This document shows positions 8,200 through 17,888 of a DNA stretch of 64,000 nt, one piece after another. The stretch's first letter is position 1. Each line of letters begins with the position of its first letter. The DNA comes from an uncultured Pelagibacteraceae bacterium. Its GTDB lineage: Bacteria; Pseudomonadota; Alphaproteobacteria; Pelagibacterales; Pelagibacteraceae. Position numbers and translations under genes: made by a program. A model generated the notes under the pieces. It saw nothing but the letters and a program-made list of their open reading frames with translations, was not told where the DNA came from and ran no database searches. Location of the stretch: NCBI GenBank assembly GCA_902518165.1, contig CABYFB010000001.1, positions 170,397-234,396 on the forward strand. Direction: 5' to 3'.

Positions 8200-8694
8200 A
8201 TGACAATTGTAGTAAAAAATAAAGATACTCTTATTTATGATGATTTTATATTCAAATGTTGTGTAGGAAAAAATGGTTTTAGTAAAAAAAAAATTGAAGG
8301 AGATAAAAGGACTCCAATTGGAAAATTTTCTCTGGAGTGTATTTATTATAGATCTGATAAAAAAGATAAACCTAATACTAAGTTAAAATCATTAAAAATA
8401 AAAAAAAATATGGGTTGGTGTAATGATATTAAATCTAAAAAAAATTATAATAAACTTATTAAAAAAAAAGCAAAATTAAAATATGAAAAACTTTTTAGGC
8501 ATGATTATAAATACGATTATTTATTGCCTATAAAATACAATTGGAATAAAACCAAAATTGGAAATGGAAGTGCTATTTTTATTCATCTAACAAAAAATTA
8601 TAAACCTACAGCAGGGTGTATAGGCATATCAGAAAAAGATTTTCTAATATTAATAAAATTAATTAATAAAAATACAAAAATAAAAATTCTTTAG
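8200..8694 (+). CDS. YkuD-type L,D-transpeptidase-like protein (COG3786-like)
   Basis: Members of this family are built around the YkuD catalytic fold, which cross-links peptidoglycan or attaches proteins to it. The KIEGDKRTPIGKF motif (residues ~30-42), WCNDI, the YDYLLPIKYNW strand and the IFIHLTKNYKPTAGCIGI motif, with catalytic His and Cys, match the alphaproteobacterial COG3786 branch, in which the residue before GC is often not His. There is no signal peptide, which is odd for a cell-wall enzyme but usual in this branch. The start is only 11 bases from the divergent regulator start, and it converges on yggS with a 4-base overlap. Confidence 0.8.
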   Translation: MTIVVKNKDTLIYDDFIFKCCVGKNGFSKKKIEGDKRTPIGKFSLECIYYRSDKKDKPNTKLKSLKIKKNMGWCNDIKSKKNYNKLIKKKAKLKYEKLFRHDYKYDYLLPIKYNWNKTKIGNGSAIFIHLTKNYKPTAGCIGISEKDFLILIKLINKNTKIKIL

Positions 8695-9353
8695 TATCTT
8701 TGACCAAATATTTCTGATCCTATTCTAACAAAAGTAGAATCATATTTGATTGCACTTATATAATCAGCTGACATTCCCATACTTAATTCTTTTAATCCAA
8801 TTTTTTTGTTTAATTCTTGCATTTTCAGAAAATATTTTGTGCTATCCTGATTAAAAGGAGGTATGCACATTAGACCAATGATATTTAAATTAAGATCTTT
8901 ACAGTATTTATAAAAATCAAATAATTCTTCCTCAAGAATACCAGATTTTTGTTTTTCTTTTCCTAAATTGATTTGAATAAAGATTTTTGTTTCCATATTT
9001 TGCTCTTTGAGCTGATAGGAAATTTTGTCAGCGAGTTTCTTACTATCTAATGAGTGAATGTAATCAAATATTCGAACAGCAAATTTAACTTTATTAGTTT
9101 GCAAACCACCTATTAAATGCAATTTAATATTTTTATTTTTATTTTTTATATTAGTCCATTTTTCTATTGCTTCTTGAACTTTATTTTCGCCATAATCTAG
9201 GTGACCATGATCAATTAATGGCATTATATGATCAATTTTAAATGTTTTTGAAACAGCAATTATTTTTGGAGATACATTTGTTTTTTTTACATTTTGTAGA
9301 TTTGTATTAATATTTTCTTTAATCTTAAGTAAATTTTTTATTGTAACATGCAT
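8691..9353 (-). CDS. yggS: YggS-family pyridoxal phosphate homeostasis protein
   Basis: PLP-binding protein (PLPHP) that buffers vitamin B6 and affects amino-acid and keto-acid pools. The family blocks are all seen: IIAVSKTF with the PLP-lysine, HLDYGENKVQEA, HLIGGLQTNKVK, IFIQINLGKEKQKSGI, GLMCIPPF and LSMGMSADYISAIKYDSTFVRIGSEIFG (listed as separate motifs LSMGMSADY and RIGSEIFG). The 220-residue length is typical. Its ATG (complement of CAT at 9351-9353) directly abuts the ATG of the divergent gene, leaving no intergenic base. Confidence 0.95.
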   Translation of the reverse strand: MHVTIKNLLKIKENINTNLQNVKKTNVSPKIIAVSKTFKIDHIMPLIDHGHLDYGENKVQEAIEKWTNIKNKNKNIKLHLIGGLQTNKVKFAVRIFDYIHSLDSKKLADKISYQLKEQNMETKIFIQINLGKEKQKSGILEEELFDFYKYCKDLNLNIIGLMCIPPFNQDSTKYFLKMQELNKKIGLKELSMGMSADYISAIKYDSTFVRIGSEIFGQRY

Positions 9354-9875
9354 AATACTTTTCCAAATAAATATTATTTTATAAATACTTTTAAAAAAAA
9401 TAATATTGATAAATTAAATATTAATACAGGAGTAATTTTCAGAAATTACAACAAAAAAGTAAGTATTTATGAAATTATTCAAATAAAAAAATACTGTAAA
9501 AAAAGAGGTTTAAAATTTTTTTTATCAAATAATTTTAAGTTGGCTATTAAACTTGACTTAGATGGTAGCTACATTCCAGCGTTTAATCAAAGTTTAAGGC
9601 ACCTAAGTTACAAAACTAAATCATCTTTTATTATCATTGGATCTGCTCATAATGTTAAAGAAATAAGAAAAAAAGAGGCTCAAAAAGCAAAATTTATTTT
9701 TATCTCTTCAATTTTTAAGAAAAATAAAAATTATTTAGGATTGTATAGATTTAGGCTGCTCTCTAAATTAACAAATAAAAATGTTATTGCTCTTGGTGGT
9801 ATTTCAAAATTGAACCAAAAAAAAATTAAATTGTTAGACTGTTATGGAATAAGTGGAATCTCTTATTTTGAGTAA
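9348..9875 (+). CDS. ThiE/TenI-like thiamine phosphate synthase family protein
   Basis: A short (175 residues), divergent TIM-barrel of the TMP-TENI family: N-terminal YYFINTFKK, GVIFRNYNKK, LKFFLSNNFKLAIKLDLDG, an IIGSAHNVKEIRKKEAQKA segment (here split as IIGSAHNVKEI and KKEAQKA), and C-terminal NVIALGGISKLNQKKI followed by YGISGISYF. Phosphate-binding Gly-Gly and SGI elements are present, but several ThiE catalytic residues are hard to place, so the enzymatic role is uncertain. Its start codon abuts the divergent yggS start. A strong hairpin terminator follows. Confidence 0.75.
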   Translation: MHNTFPNKYYFINTFKKNNIDKLNINTGVIFRNYNKKVSIYEIIQIKKYCKKRGLKFFLSNNFKLAIKLDLDGSYIPAFNQSLRHLSYKTKSSFIIIGSAHNVKEIRKKEAQKAKFIFISSIFKKNKNYLGLYRFRLLSKLTNKNVIALGGISKLNQKKIKLLDCYGISGISYFE

Positions 9876-9906
9876 AAAAAAAGGCCCCACAAAATGGGGC
9901 CCTTTT
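9874..9906. terminator. Bidirectional rho-independent terminator
   Basis: The 7-bp GC-rich stem GGCCCCA (9883-9889) / TGGGGCC (9895-9901) has a 5-base loop. Nine A residues (9874-9882) lie on the left, which is a U9 tract for minus-strand transcripts of the porin gene, and CTTTT lies on the right for the plus-strand thiE-like gene. It stands out in an AT-rich sequence. Confidence 0.9.
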
Positions 9907-9926
9907 AAATAGTTTATTTTTACAAA

Positions 9927-10850
9927 TTAGAATGCAAAAGTTAACACCATTTGATAACCTTCTCTATCGTCTGAAGAAGTGTTATTTACGTTGTCAACTT
10001 GATGCATTGAAACTGCAATACCTAATGATCCAACTGTGTATGAAGCACCAATAGCTACTGCTTCTTGGTCATCAGATCCAACTTTTTCTCTAACGTTTGA
10101 ACCGTAAGATATTGTTAGATCATCATTAACTGCGTAAGATATACCAATACCTGTTGATTCTACATCAGATGAAGTTTCATTGTCTTGCTCTGATTTTTGG
10201 ATACCAACTGTAGCTCCACCGATTGCATATTTAGCAAATAATGTGCTTTCATCAGATTTAGTTCCAGTTGTTACTTCAACATCACCTTGACCATAACCAA
10301 TTGTTAATCCTTCCATTCCAGTGTAAGTTACACCGTAGTCAGAATAAGATACATCGTTCTCTGCATCAGCAGCATTGATGTATGTCAATGTTAGGTTAAG
10401 ACCTGAATCATGCGCGTATGTATATTTAAACGCATTGTTTGCTGCATGACCATTAATTACACCTGTGTCTCCACCTGTAATTACATCCCACGGCTCTTCT
10501 GAAGCAGTTGGCATTACGTCATCGTTTCCAGATAAGAATGATGATCCACCATGTCCATCAAATCTTAGAACTCCAGCATCACCAAAGTCCATAGATAGTG
10601 AGTAATCATCTACACCAGTTGTACCATCTAGCTCAACGCTATATGTTACTGCGAAATCATTTACATCTCCTGTAGCAGAAAACGTAACTGAATCTCCCAT
10701 TATCCAACCGTTACCGTGTGTTGCTTTTTCATCACCACCAGTATAAGTCATTGTAGCACTACCAGAAACTGACATTTCAGCAGCTGAAACAGATCCAGCA
10801 ACTAAAGAACCAGCAAGAGCTGTTAGTCCTATTTTTGTATATTTGTTCAT
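9927..10850 (-). CDS. Outer-membrane porin
   Basis: A 307-residue beta-barrel. The signal peptide is MNKYTKIGLTALAGSLVAG with cleavage after SVSA, followed by repeated amphipathic strands rich in Gly, Asp, Ser and Thr, and it ends in YQMVLTFAF, a C-terminal Phe signature for BAM-dependent outer-membrane insertion. It provides diffusion of small solutes. The start at 10850 is chosen because the signal peptide begins there and AAGGAG (10859-10864) lies 8 bases upstream; a longer in-frame start at 10886 has neither. The base composition is less AT-rich than its neighbours, as expected for a highly expressed gene. It ends in a strong terminator. Confidence 0.9.
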   Translation of the reverse strand: MNKYTKIGLTALAGSLVAGSVSAAEMSVSGSATMTYTGGDEKATHGNGWIMGDSVTFSATGDVNDFAVTYSVELDGTTGVDDYSLSMDFGDAGVLRFDGHGGSSFLSGNDDVMPTASEEPWDVITGGDTGVINGHAANNAFKYTYAHDSGLNLTLTYINAADAENDVSYSDYGVTYTGMEGLTIGYGQGDVEVTTGTKSDESTLFAKYAIGGATVGIQKSEQDNETSSDVESTGIGISYAVNDDLTISYGSNVREKVGSDDQEAVAIGASYTVGSLGIAVSMHQVDNVNNTSSDDREGYQMVLTFAF

Positions 10851-11064
10851 ATTAAGTACTCCTTGTTTATGTTTAATATTAAACATAGCCTATTTATCAA
10901 AATTCTCTTAAAACTCCTAAAAATTAAGGATTCTATGTCAATTTAATATTAATGTGTTGCAAATTTACATCATAAAAAAACATAGATAAATATAGGTTTT
11001 TTTCAATTTTTTATATAAATCTATATAATTTAAAGTTTATCTAGTTAATTATATTAATTTTTTT
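10851..11064. promoter_or_regulatory. Divergent regulatory region of porin and DUF3576 gene
   Basis: A 214-base gap, long for this window. Next to the porin ribosome binding site lies a perfect 20-bp palindrome (10868-10887). A TTGACA (minus strand, 10936-10941) could be a -35 element, but no convincing -10 at the right distance was found. A further ATTAATATTAAAT near-palindrome lies on the minus strand at about 10942-10953. Nothing else coding is seen. Confidence 0.5.
10868..10887. repeat. 20-bp perfect palindrome in porin leader
   Basis: TATGTTTAATATTAAACATA, ending 3 bases upstream of the porin AAGGAG. In RNA it can fold to an 8-bp stem with an AUAU loop; in DNA it is an operator-like dyad. 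Either could control porin expression. Confidence 0.55.
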
Positions 11065-11589
11065 ATGAAACCAAATTTTTTAAAATTATCACTAATCTTA
11101 CCACTAATTTGTTTGCTTAATTTAAGCTCATGTAAAAATGCAGGTGATGCACGTACAAGACCTCCTAATGTGAAAGATAGAGTTCAAAAAAATATTGAGG
11201 AAGGCAGAGGAGTAAAACTATTTAGCAATAGCCAAAAAAACATAGGTGATTTTGACTTTGCAAGTTCAAATGAGTTATGGAGAGCATCATTAGACACTTT
11301 AGATTTTATGCCTCTAGCTCTAGCAAATTATAGTGGTGGTGTAATAGTTACTGATTGGTACAGTGATAGTGATGTAAATAATGAGTCAGTAAAAATTTCT
11401 GTAAGATTTTTAAGCAATGAAGTAAGAGCTGATGCTTTAGTAGTTAAAGTTTTTTATAAAAACTGTTCAGTTCAACAAACTTGTAAGATTACCGATAGGT
11501 CCGGAGTGTTATCGGAAGAATTAACTAAAAAAATTTTAAGTAAAGCTGCTATTTATGAAAAAGAAAATAAGTCTAAAAAAAAGAAGTAG
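11065..11589 (+). CDS. DUF3576 lipoprotein
   Basis: The signal peptide has a lipobox (LNLSSC near residue 23), so it is predicted to be an envelope lipoprotein. The body shows DUF3576 features: KDRVQKNIEEGRGV, WRASLDTLDFMPLA, YSGGVIVTDWYS and LSNEVRADALVVKVFYK. Function is unknown, but in alphaproteobacteria this family commonly sits directly before leuS, as here, next to lptE; an outer-membrane assembly link is inference from context. It ends in a Lys-rich tail. 48 bases separate it from leuS. Confidence 0.85.
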   Translation: MKPNFLKLSLILPLICLLNLSSCKNAGDARTRPPNVKDRVQKNIEEGRGVKLFSNSQKNIGDFDFASSNELWRASLDTLDFMPLALANYSGGVIVTDWYSDSDVNNESVKISVRFLSNEVRADALVVKVFYKNCSVQQTCKITDRSGVLSEELTKKILSKAAIYEKENKSKKKK

Positions 11590-11637
11590 ACAAAAAAAAC
11601 TTTCGTAATTTGAGAGATAATCACTAAATTTAGAAAC

Positions 11638-14181
11638 GTGGAAAGATATAATTTCAAAGAGTTTGAAGACAAGTGGCAAAAAATTTGGGAAAAAAATAAA
11701 GTCTTTCAAACCAAAATAGATAAATCTAAAGAAAAATTTTATTGTCTAGAAATGTTCCCTTATCCGTCTGGGAAAATACACATGGGACATGTCAGAAATT
11801 ACACAATAGGTGATGTTTTATCTAGATATAAAAAGCTAAAAGGTTTTAATGTTTTGCATCCAATGGGCTGGGATGCATTTGGTATGCCGGCAGAAAATGC
11901 AGCTAGAGAAAACAAGTTAGATCCTAAAGACTGGACAAATAAAAATATTAATACTATGAAAAATCAGCTTAAAAAGTTGGGATTATCAATAGACTGGGAT
12001 AGAGAAATTTCTACATGCAATGAAGATTACTATAAACATCAACAAATTTTCTTCTTAGAACTACTTGAAAAAGGCTTAGTTTATAGAAAAGAGAATTATG
12101 TAAATTGGGATCCAGTTGACGAAACCGTCTTAGCAAACGAACAAGTCATTGATGGAAAAGGTTGGAGATCAGGTGCACTTGTTGAAAGAAAAAAACTAAG
12201 TCAGTGGTTTTTTAATATTTCAAAATTTTCTCAAGATTTATTAGATGGTTTAGAAGAACTTGAAACATGGCCTAACAAAGTAAAAACTATGCAAAAAAAT
12301 TGGATTGGCAAGTCATTTGGATGTGAAATTAATTTTGAAATTGAGGGCAATTTACCAATAAAAAATATAAAATGTTTTACAACAAGACCTGATACTCTTT
12401 TTGGTTTTTCTTTTCTTGCTTTATCTGTAGATCATGAAGTTTCAAAGTTTTATAACAACAATGAGGAATTCCTTAAGTTTAAAGAAGAGTGTTCTAAAAC
12501 TGGAACCACTGAAGAAGCAATAGCAGTTGGTGAAAAAATCGGGTTTAAAACTGATTTGTTTGCAAAAAATCCTTTGCGTCCAGAGCAAAAAGTCCCAGTT
12601 TATTTTGCTAATTTTGTCTTAATGGATTACGGTTTTGGAGCTGTATTTGGATGTCCCGGTCATGACCAAAGAGATTTTGATTTTGCTAAAAAATATAATT
12701 TAGAAATCAAAACTGTGGTCAGACCACATGAAGAAAATGAAAATTTTACGGTATACGAAGAAGCATATTCTGGACCAGGTATAATTATAAATTCAGAATT
12801 TTTAAATGGTTTTAAAGCTCCTGATGATTCTGTCATAAAAACGATTAATATTTTGGAGAAAAAAAATTTAGGTAAAAAGAAGATAAACTATAGATTAAAA
12901 GACTGGGGTGTATCACGTCAAAGGTATTGGGGATGTCCAATACCAATAATCTATGACGAAAATGGTGATGCTAAACCATTGCCAAAAGAAATGTTGCCAG
13001 TGAAACTTCCAGAAAATATTGAATTATCAGTAAAGGGAAATCCTCTTGATAATGAAAAAAATTGGAAAGAAATAACAATAGATGGAAAAAAATATACCAG
13101 AGAAACTGATACTTTAGATACATTTGTCTGCTCCTCCTGGTATTATTTAAGATTTTGCTCACCAAGGGAAAAAAGTTATGGGTTTAAAAAAGAGGAAATC
13201 GATTATTGGATGCCTGTTGATCAATACATTGGTGGAGTTGAACACGCAATTCTTCATTTATTATACTCAAGATTTTTTATGAGAGCAATAAATTACGAAA
13301 ACAAAAATTTTAAAATAAAGGAACCTTTTGAAAGTTTATTTACTCAAGGTATGGTGTGTCACGAGACCTATAAAGATGAAAATAATAATTGGCTAAGCCC
13401 GGATGAAGTTGAAAAAGTTAATAATGAAATTGTTTTAAAGAATGACAATAAAAAATTAGTAAAAGTAGGACCTTCTGAGTCAATGTCAAAATCAAAAAAA
13501 AATGTTGTTGACCCAGAATATATTATTAATAACTATGGAGCAGATTCAGTCCGATTATTTATTCTATCCGACAGTCCACCAGAAAAAGATGTTCAATGGT
13601 CTGAACAAGGAATGGTCTCATCTTATAAATTTATCCAAAAGCTTTGGAACATGCATAACCAAATTAAAAAAAAAATATTAGATGAGGAAAATCATCATTT
13701 AGATGAAGATCTAGAAAAATATACGAATAACTTAATAGCTAAAATCACTAATAATCTTGAAAAATTTAATTATAATGTGATAGTTGCTAATATGTATGAA
13801 ACATATAATTATCTAATAAATTTTATTAAGGATAAACAAGATTTAAAAAACTTAGAAGAAAATTATAAAAAAATATTAGTTTGCTTTTTACCAGTAATTC
13901 CACATTTTAGTAACGAGTGTCTTAGCGACCTGAACACAAATGAAGAAATAAAGTGGCCAGACTATGATAAATCTATTTTGGATAATGAGGAGGTAAAATT
14001 TGTTATTCAAATAAATGGAAGAAAAAGAGCTATTTTAAATGTTAAAAAAGATATTTCAGAAAATGAACTTTTGAAGTTGGCAAAAGATAACAATATTATT
14101 GATAAATATTTAAGTAATGCCAAAATAAATAAAGTAATTTTTGTGCAAAATCGATTAATTAATATTTTAACAAATGAATAA
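11638..14181 (+). CDS. leuS: Leucyl-tRNA synthetase
   Basis: Charges tRNA-Leu in the cytoplasm. The class I signature [13 protein letters not shown] (HIGH variant HMGH) is near residue 45, the editing CP1 domain has [12 protein letters not shown], and the catalytic KMSKS variant is [10 protein letters not shown] near residue 620. The 847-residue length is normal. The start is GTG at 11638, giving the conserved [16 protein letters not shown] beginning. It overlaps lptE by 8 bases, a conserved leuS-lptE-holA cluster. Confidence 0.98.
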   Translation: MERYNFKEFEDKWQKIWEKNKVFQTKIDKSKEKFYCLEMFPYPSGKIHMGHVRNYTIGDVLSRYKKLKGFNVLHPMGWDAFGMPAENAARENKLDPKDWTNKNINTMKNQLKKLGLSIDWDREISTCNEDYYKHQQIFFLELLEKGLVYRKENYVNWDPVDETVLANEQVIDGKGWRSGALVERKKLSQWFFNISKFSQDLLDGLEELETWPNKVKTMQKNWIGKSFGCEINFEIEGNLPIKNIKCFTTRPDTLFGFSFLALSVDHEVSKFYNNNEEFLKFKEECSKTGTTEEAIAVGEKIGFKTDLFAKNPLRPEQKVPVYFANFVLMDYGFGAVFGCPGHDQRDFDFAKKYNLEIKTVVRPHEENENFTVYEEAYSGPGIIINSEFLNGFKAPDDSVIKTINILEKKNLGKKKINYRLKDWGVSRQRYWGCPIPIIYDENGDAKPLPKEMLPVKLPENIELSVKGNPLDNEKNWKEITIDGKKYTRETDTLDTFVCSSWYYLRFCSPREKSYGFKKEEIDYWMPVDQYIGGVEHAILHLLYSRFFMRAINYENKNFKIKEPFESLFTQGMVCHETYKDENNNWLSPDEVEKVNNEIVLKNDNKKLVKVGPSESMSKSKKNVVDPEYIINNYGADSVRLFILSDSPPEKDVQWSEQGMVSSYKFIQKLWNMHNQIKKKILDEENHHLDEDLEKYTNNLIAKITNNLEKFNYNVIVANMYETYNYLINFIKDKQDLKNLEENYKKILVCFLPVIPHFSNECLSDLNTNEEIKWPDYDKSILDNEEVKFVIQINGRKRAILNVKKDISENELLKLAKDNNIIDKYLSNAKINKVIFVQNRLINILTNE

Positions 14182-14632
14182 GCTATTAAAGATATTCTTT
14201 GCCTTATTTGTATTAAATGGGTGTGCTTACGAACCATTGCTAATAAAAAAAAATTATGACTTTTATTTTTTAGAAGTAAAATCGGAAGGTGAAAAAAAAA
14301 TCAATAGAATTATTAAACAAAAATTCAAAGAGAGAACAAACTTAGAAAGTGTGAAAAATTATCAAATATTTTTTGTATCAAAACTAAACAAAGACATTGT
14401 ATCATCTAACAAGAAGGGAGACCCGACAATCTATAAAATAAGTATTAATTTAAATTATAATCTTAAAAAAGATAATAATATTGTTTTTAAAAATGAAATT
14501 TTGAAACAATCAACATTTAATAATATTGACGATAAATTTGAATTGTTAAAATATGAAGAAAATATAATTAAAAATCTCTCAGAAAAAATTGCAGAAGATA
14601 TTTTAATATCGATGGCGTCTCTTACAAAATGA
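14174..14632 (+). CDS. lptE: LPS-assembly lipoprotein LptE-like
   Basis: Outer-membrane lipoprotein that plugs LptD during lipopolysaccharide insertion. The short signal peptide has lipobox VLNGC near residue 17, then YEPLL and a mixed alpha/beta body of family length (152). Sequence similarity within LptE is always weak; the call rests mainly on the lipobox, size and the leuS-lptE-holA context, which is widespread in proteobacteria. Overlaps leuS by 8 bases and holA by 4. Confidence 0.75.
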   Translation: MNKLLKIFFALFVLNGCAYEPLLIKKNYDFYFLEVKSEGEKKINRIIKQKFKERTNLESVKNYQIFFVSKLNKDIVSSNKKGDPTIYKISINLNYNLKKDNNIVFKNEILKQSTFNNIDDKFELLKYEENIIKNLSEKIAEDILISMASLTK

Positions 14633-15606
14633 TATTTAAGAGTTTTCAATTAAGTAAATTGGATTTTGATAACTATAATTTATATCTTTTTTATGGGAAG
14701 AATGAAGGTTTTATAAATGAAGTTATCCAAGATTATTTTATTAATAATTTTGAAGGCGAAATTATAAAATACGATGAAAATGAGGTTTTAAATAATAACG
14801 AAGTCATCATTGGAGAAATTTTAAATAAGTCGCTTTTTTGCGAAAAGAAGATATTAATTATATCTAGAACGACTGATAAATCTGTTAAAATTATTGAAGA
14901 AATTATAGATAAAAACTTAAACGATATAAAAATAATTTATAAATCAAGCGCACTTGAAAAAAAATCAAAATTAAGAAATTTTTTTGAAAAAAATAAGAAA
15001 ATAGTAATTATTCCATTTTATGAAGATGATCTTAAAAGTTTATTACCAATAGTAAATAATTTTATTAAAAAAAACGGAATAAGAATATCTCGGGAAAGCA
15101 TAAATTTATTAATTGAAAGAGCCAATGGTAGTAGAGAGTCTCTCAATAAAGAGTTAGAAAAAATTTATAATTATTCTATCTCGGTAAAAAATTTACAACA
15201 TGAAACAGTGAAAAAGCTTACAAATTTATCAGAAAATATTGATGTTAATGAGTTAGCTGATCAATTTTTAATCAAAAACACAAAACATGTAACTAAGATC
15301 CTTAACGAGAATAATTATTCTGATGAGGATTGCATGTTAATATTAAGAACAATTCTTATTAAATCAAAAAGATTATTAGGGATAATAGAGAAAAATAATA
15401 TGGTAGGAAATATTGATGAAGTAATTAGCAATATTCGCCCTCAAGTTTTCTGGAAAGATAAAGAAAAAGTGAAAAAACAAGCAAATATCTGGAATCTAAG
15501 TGAATTAAGAAGGAAAATTTATCAAATCAGCGAAGTTGAAACTTTAGTTAAGAGTAGCTCTATAAACTCATTAAATATTGTTTCAAATTTCATGCTAAAT
15601 TATTAA
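14629..15606 (+). CDS. holA: DNA polymerase III delta subunit
   Basis: Clamp-loader subunit that opens the sliding clamp. The 325-residue protein shows the HolA beginning (YNLYLFYGKNEGFI), the AAA+-like fold without a Walker A, RANGSRESLNKELEKIYNY, and a helical C-terminal collar domain. It overlaps lptE by 4 bases and the convergent parB by 4 bases. Confidence 0.88.
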   Translation: MIFKSFQLSKLDFDNYNLYLFYGKNEGFINEVIQDYFINNFEGEIIKYDENEVLNNNEVIIGEILNKSLFCEKKILIISRTTDKSVKIIEEIIDKNLNDIKIIYKSSALEKKSKLRNFFEKNKKIVIIPFYEDDLKSLLPIVNNFIKKNGIRISRESINLLIERANGSRESLNKELEKIYNYSISVKNLQHETVKKLTNLSENIDVNELADQFLIKNTKHVTKILNENNYSDEDCMLILRTILIKSKRLLGIIEKNNMVGNIDEVISNIRPQVFWKDKEKVKKQANIWNLSELRRKIYQISEVETLVKSSSINSLNIVSNFMLNY

Positions 15607-16454
15607 TAATTATCTTTAATAATAGATATAAGTCTGTCTAATTGATCAATCCCCTTATATTCAAAAATAAGACTACCTGAATTATTTTTTTTTGTTTTTA
15701 AAAAAACACGCATACCTATTTTGTCCATAAGTTCATTTTCTGTTGCAGCAATATTTGGATCCTTTAAATTTTTTTTTATTTCAGATCCCTTTTTTAAAAG
15801 TCTAACTAAATTTTCGCTTTGTCTAACTGATAATCTCTTTTTAATTATTTTCTCTGCTAAAAATATTGCATTTTCCAGTCCTATCAGAATTTTTGCATGA
15901 CCCTGTGAAATTTTTCCATATCTAATCATATCAATTAATTTTTCTGGCAAATTTAATAATCTTAAAGAATTTGAAATATGTGATCTACTTTTTCCTATAA
16001 ATTGTGATACTTGTTCTTGATCGTAACCAAAATTATCAATGAGATTTTTGTAGCTTTCAGCTTCCTCAATAGCATTTAAATCTTTTCTTTGAACATTTTC
16101 TATAATTGCAAGTTCTAATGATTTTAAATTATCTGCCTGTATTATTGTGACAGGAACCTCATGAAGTCCAGCTAATTGTGCAGCTTGCCATCTTCTTTCG
16201 CCAGCAATAAGTTCATATTTGTTATCTTGATCATCTGATCTTCGAACTATTAAAGGTTGGATAATACCTCTTTCTTTGATCGAATTTTTCAATTCATCAA
16301 GTGACTCTTTTTCAAACATTTTCCTAGGTTGATTTTTATTTGGAACTATTGATCCAATATTAATTTTATTACTTGAAATTTTTATATCACTATCTCCAAT
16401 TAGTGAGGACAAACCCCTTCCCAGTCCTTTCTTATTTTTAAAAGGATTTATCAT
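15603..16454 (-). CDS. parB: Chromosome-partitioning protein ParB
   Basis: CTP-dependent DNA clamp that loads at parS and spreads. The N-terminus KKGLGRGLSSLIGD is the ParA-interacting peptide. The CTP-binding GERRWQAAQLAG motif is near residue 80, and the HTH with QFIGKSRSHISNSLRLLNLP follows. The C-terminal dimerisation domain completes the 283 residues. It overlaps parA by 4 bases. Two parS-like sites lie 1.4-1.7 kb upstream in rsmG and mnmG. Confidence 0.97.
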   Translation of the reverse strand: MINPFKNKKGLGRGLSSLIGDSDIKISSNKINIGSIVPNKNQPRKMFEKESLDELKNSIKERGIIQPLIVRRSDDQDNKYELIAGERRWQAAQLAGLHEVPVTIIQADNLKSLELAIIENVQRKDLNAIEEAESYKNLIDNFGYDQEQVSQFIGKSRSHISNSLRLLNLPEKLIDMIRYGKISQGHAKILIGLENAIFLAEKIIKKRLSVRQSENLVRLLKKGSEIKKNLKDPNIAATENELMDKIGMRVFLKTKKNNSGSLIFEYKGIDQLDRLISIIKDNY

Positions 16455-17251
16455 GCTGCACTCTCCACTTGTTTATCTTGGTCTAAAAATTCCTCTGTAA
16501 ATTTGAAATATGCTTTACTACCTGGGCAAACCCTATCATACAGAAGCACTGGCATGCCATGAGATGGGGCCTCGGATAATCTTACATTTCTTGGAACTAA
16601 TGTTGAGTAAACTTTTTCTTTAAAATAGTTTCTGGCTTCTATTTCAACCTGTCCCGATAACCTATTTCTTTTGTCAAACATGGTTAACAGAATGCCTCTT
16701 ATATCTAATTGAGGGTTTAGCTTAGATTTAATCCTCTCAATCGTTTTCATAAGTTGTGTAAGACCTTCTAATGCAAAAAATTCAGTCTGCAACGGTACAA
16801 GTAAAGCATCCGATGCTACTAAAGCCATAATTGTTAGAAGGCTAAGTGATGGAGGACAATCGATTAAGATATAATCATATGTAGCTCTAGAATCATTTAA
16901 AATAGGGGTTAATTCGTCCTTTAATTTGAAAGCTCTTCTGCTATCATCAGCAGTTTCTACTTCGAGACCTGATAAGTCAACATTTGATGTGATAAGATTG
17001 AGATTTTCAAAGCTTGTTGATTGTATTACCTCAGAAATTTTCTTTTTTCCATTTAAGACATTATAGATTGATGCTTCTGAAGTTATGTTGTTGGACAATC
17101 CAAGACCAGTTGTTGCATTGCCTTGGGGATCAAGATCTATAACAAGAACTTTTTTTCCCTTCATGGACAAACCTGCTGCTAAATTAATTACGGTGGTTGT
17201 CTTTCCAACTCCACCTTTTTGATTAATGACTGAAATTATTTTTTTATACAT
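16451..17251 (-). CDS. parA: Chromosome-partitioning ATPase ParA (Soj)
   Basis: Walker-type ATPase that positions ParB-bound origins. The deviant Walker A is INQKGGVGKTTTVINLA at the very N-terminus, with DLDPQGNATTGLG and the Walker B IDCPPSLSLL. The start is taken as ATG 17251, which gives the family-typical [11 protein letters not shown] beginning and 266 residues; an in-frame ORF extends 33 codons further but that part is rsmG sequence in another frame. It overlaps rsmG by 8 bases. Confidence 0.97.
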   Translation of the reverse strand: MYKKIISVINQKGGVGKTTTVINLAAGLSMKGKKVLVIDLDPQGNATTGLGLSNNITSEASIYNVLNGKKKISEVIQSTSFENLNLITSNVDLSGLEVETADDSRRAFKLKDELTPILNDSRATYDYILIDCPPSLSLLTIMALVASDALLVPLQTEFFALEGLTQLMKTIERIKSKLNPQLDIRGILLTMFDKRNRLSGQVEIEARNYFKEKVYSTLVPRNVRLSEAPSHGMPVLLYDRVCPGSKAYFKFTEEFLDQDKQVESAA

Positions 17252-17888
17252 TCTTTTCTCTAAGATTTGAAATTTTAACAATAAAGGAACCATCATTTGT
17301 TGAACTTTTTTTTTCTTCATAGTCAAAATTCCAAAATTTATGCGTATCATTTAAAATTTTTTTTCCACTCTTGCCTAAAAAAATAATAATGTACTTAAAA
17401 TTTTTAAAATTTGTTTTTGCAATTTGAAATATTATAGGCAGAGGTTTAAATGCTCTGCAAATAATTACATCAGTTTTTAAATTTTTTTCGTTAAAAATAT
17501 TTTTCTGATGAATTTCAGAATTTAAATTAAATTTTTTAGTCATTTGTTTTAAGAACATGCTTTTGTGGTAGCTCTTTTCATAAAAAATTAGCTTAAATAT
17601 TGGTTTTTTTGATTTCATCAAAATACCTAAAACTATACCAGGTAAACCAGCTCCAGATCCAAGATCAGTACAAACTTTTATGTCATTTTTATTAATAAAA
17701 TCAATGGTTTGCGCACTATCTTCAATATGCCTTGAATTTATTGACTTTTCTGTGCTTTTACTAATTAAATTTATATAACTATTTCTTCTAATTATTTCTT
17801 TTGAATAATCATTAAGCTCTCTTAATGTTTCACGTGAAACATTTGAGAATGATAATTTGTCAATTTTTAAAATATTCGAATCAATCAA
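17244..17888 (-). CDS. rsmG: 16S rRNA (guanine-N7) methyltransferase RsmG (GidB)
   Basis: SAM-dependent methylation of 16S rRNA G527. The SAM loop is [18 protein letters not shown] near residue 65, and [10 protein letters not shown] and the Ser-rich C-terminus follow. It is part of the conserved mnmG-rsmG-parA-parB cluster. A perfect 16-bp parS site is embedded in codons near the N-terminus, encoding NVSRETL. Confidence 0.96.
   Translation of the reverse strand: MIDSNILKIDKLSFSNVSRETLRELNDYSKEIIRRNSYINLISKSTEKSINSRHIEDSAQTIDFINKNDIKVCTDLGSGAGLPGIVLGILMKSKKPIFKLIFYEKSYHKSMFLKQMTKKFNLNSEIHQKNIFNEKNLKTDVIICRAFKPLPIIFQIAKTNFKNFKYIIIFLGKSGKKILNDTHKFWNFDYEEKKSSTNDGSFIVKISNLREKNV
17826..17841. promoter_or_regulatory. 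parS centromere-like site (perfect)
   Basis: TGTTTCACGTGAAACA, identical to the canonical bacterial parS consensus, inside rsmG and about 8 kb from the putative origin. It would be the ParB loading site for chromosome segregation. Confidence 0.95.
17882..17884. other. No further genes found in short gaps
   Basis: No gene-free stretch in this window exceeds 300 bases. The only ones above 100 bases are 10851-11064, the putative origin (25812-26093), 43505-43648, the start of the tRNA region (53340-53461) and 60239-60349; all are described separately except 53340-53461, in which I see nothing certain beyond the expected tRNA promoter. Confidence 0.4.

Noticed and set aside
17252..17350. 33-codon N-terminal extension of parA
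   Set aside because: ParA proteins start a few residues before KGGVGKTT; the extension is an out-of-frame reading of the rsmG 3' end.
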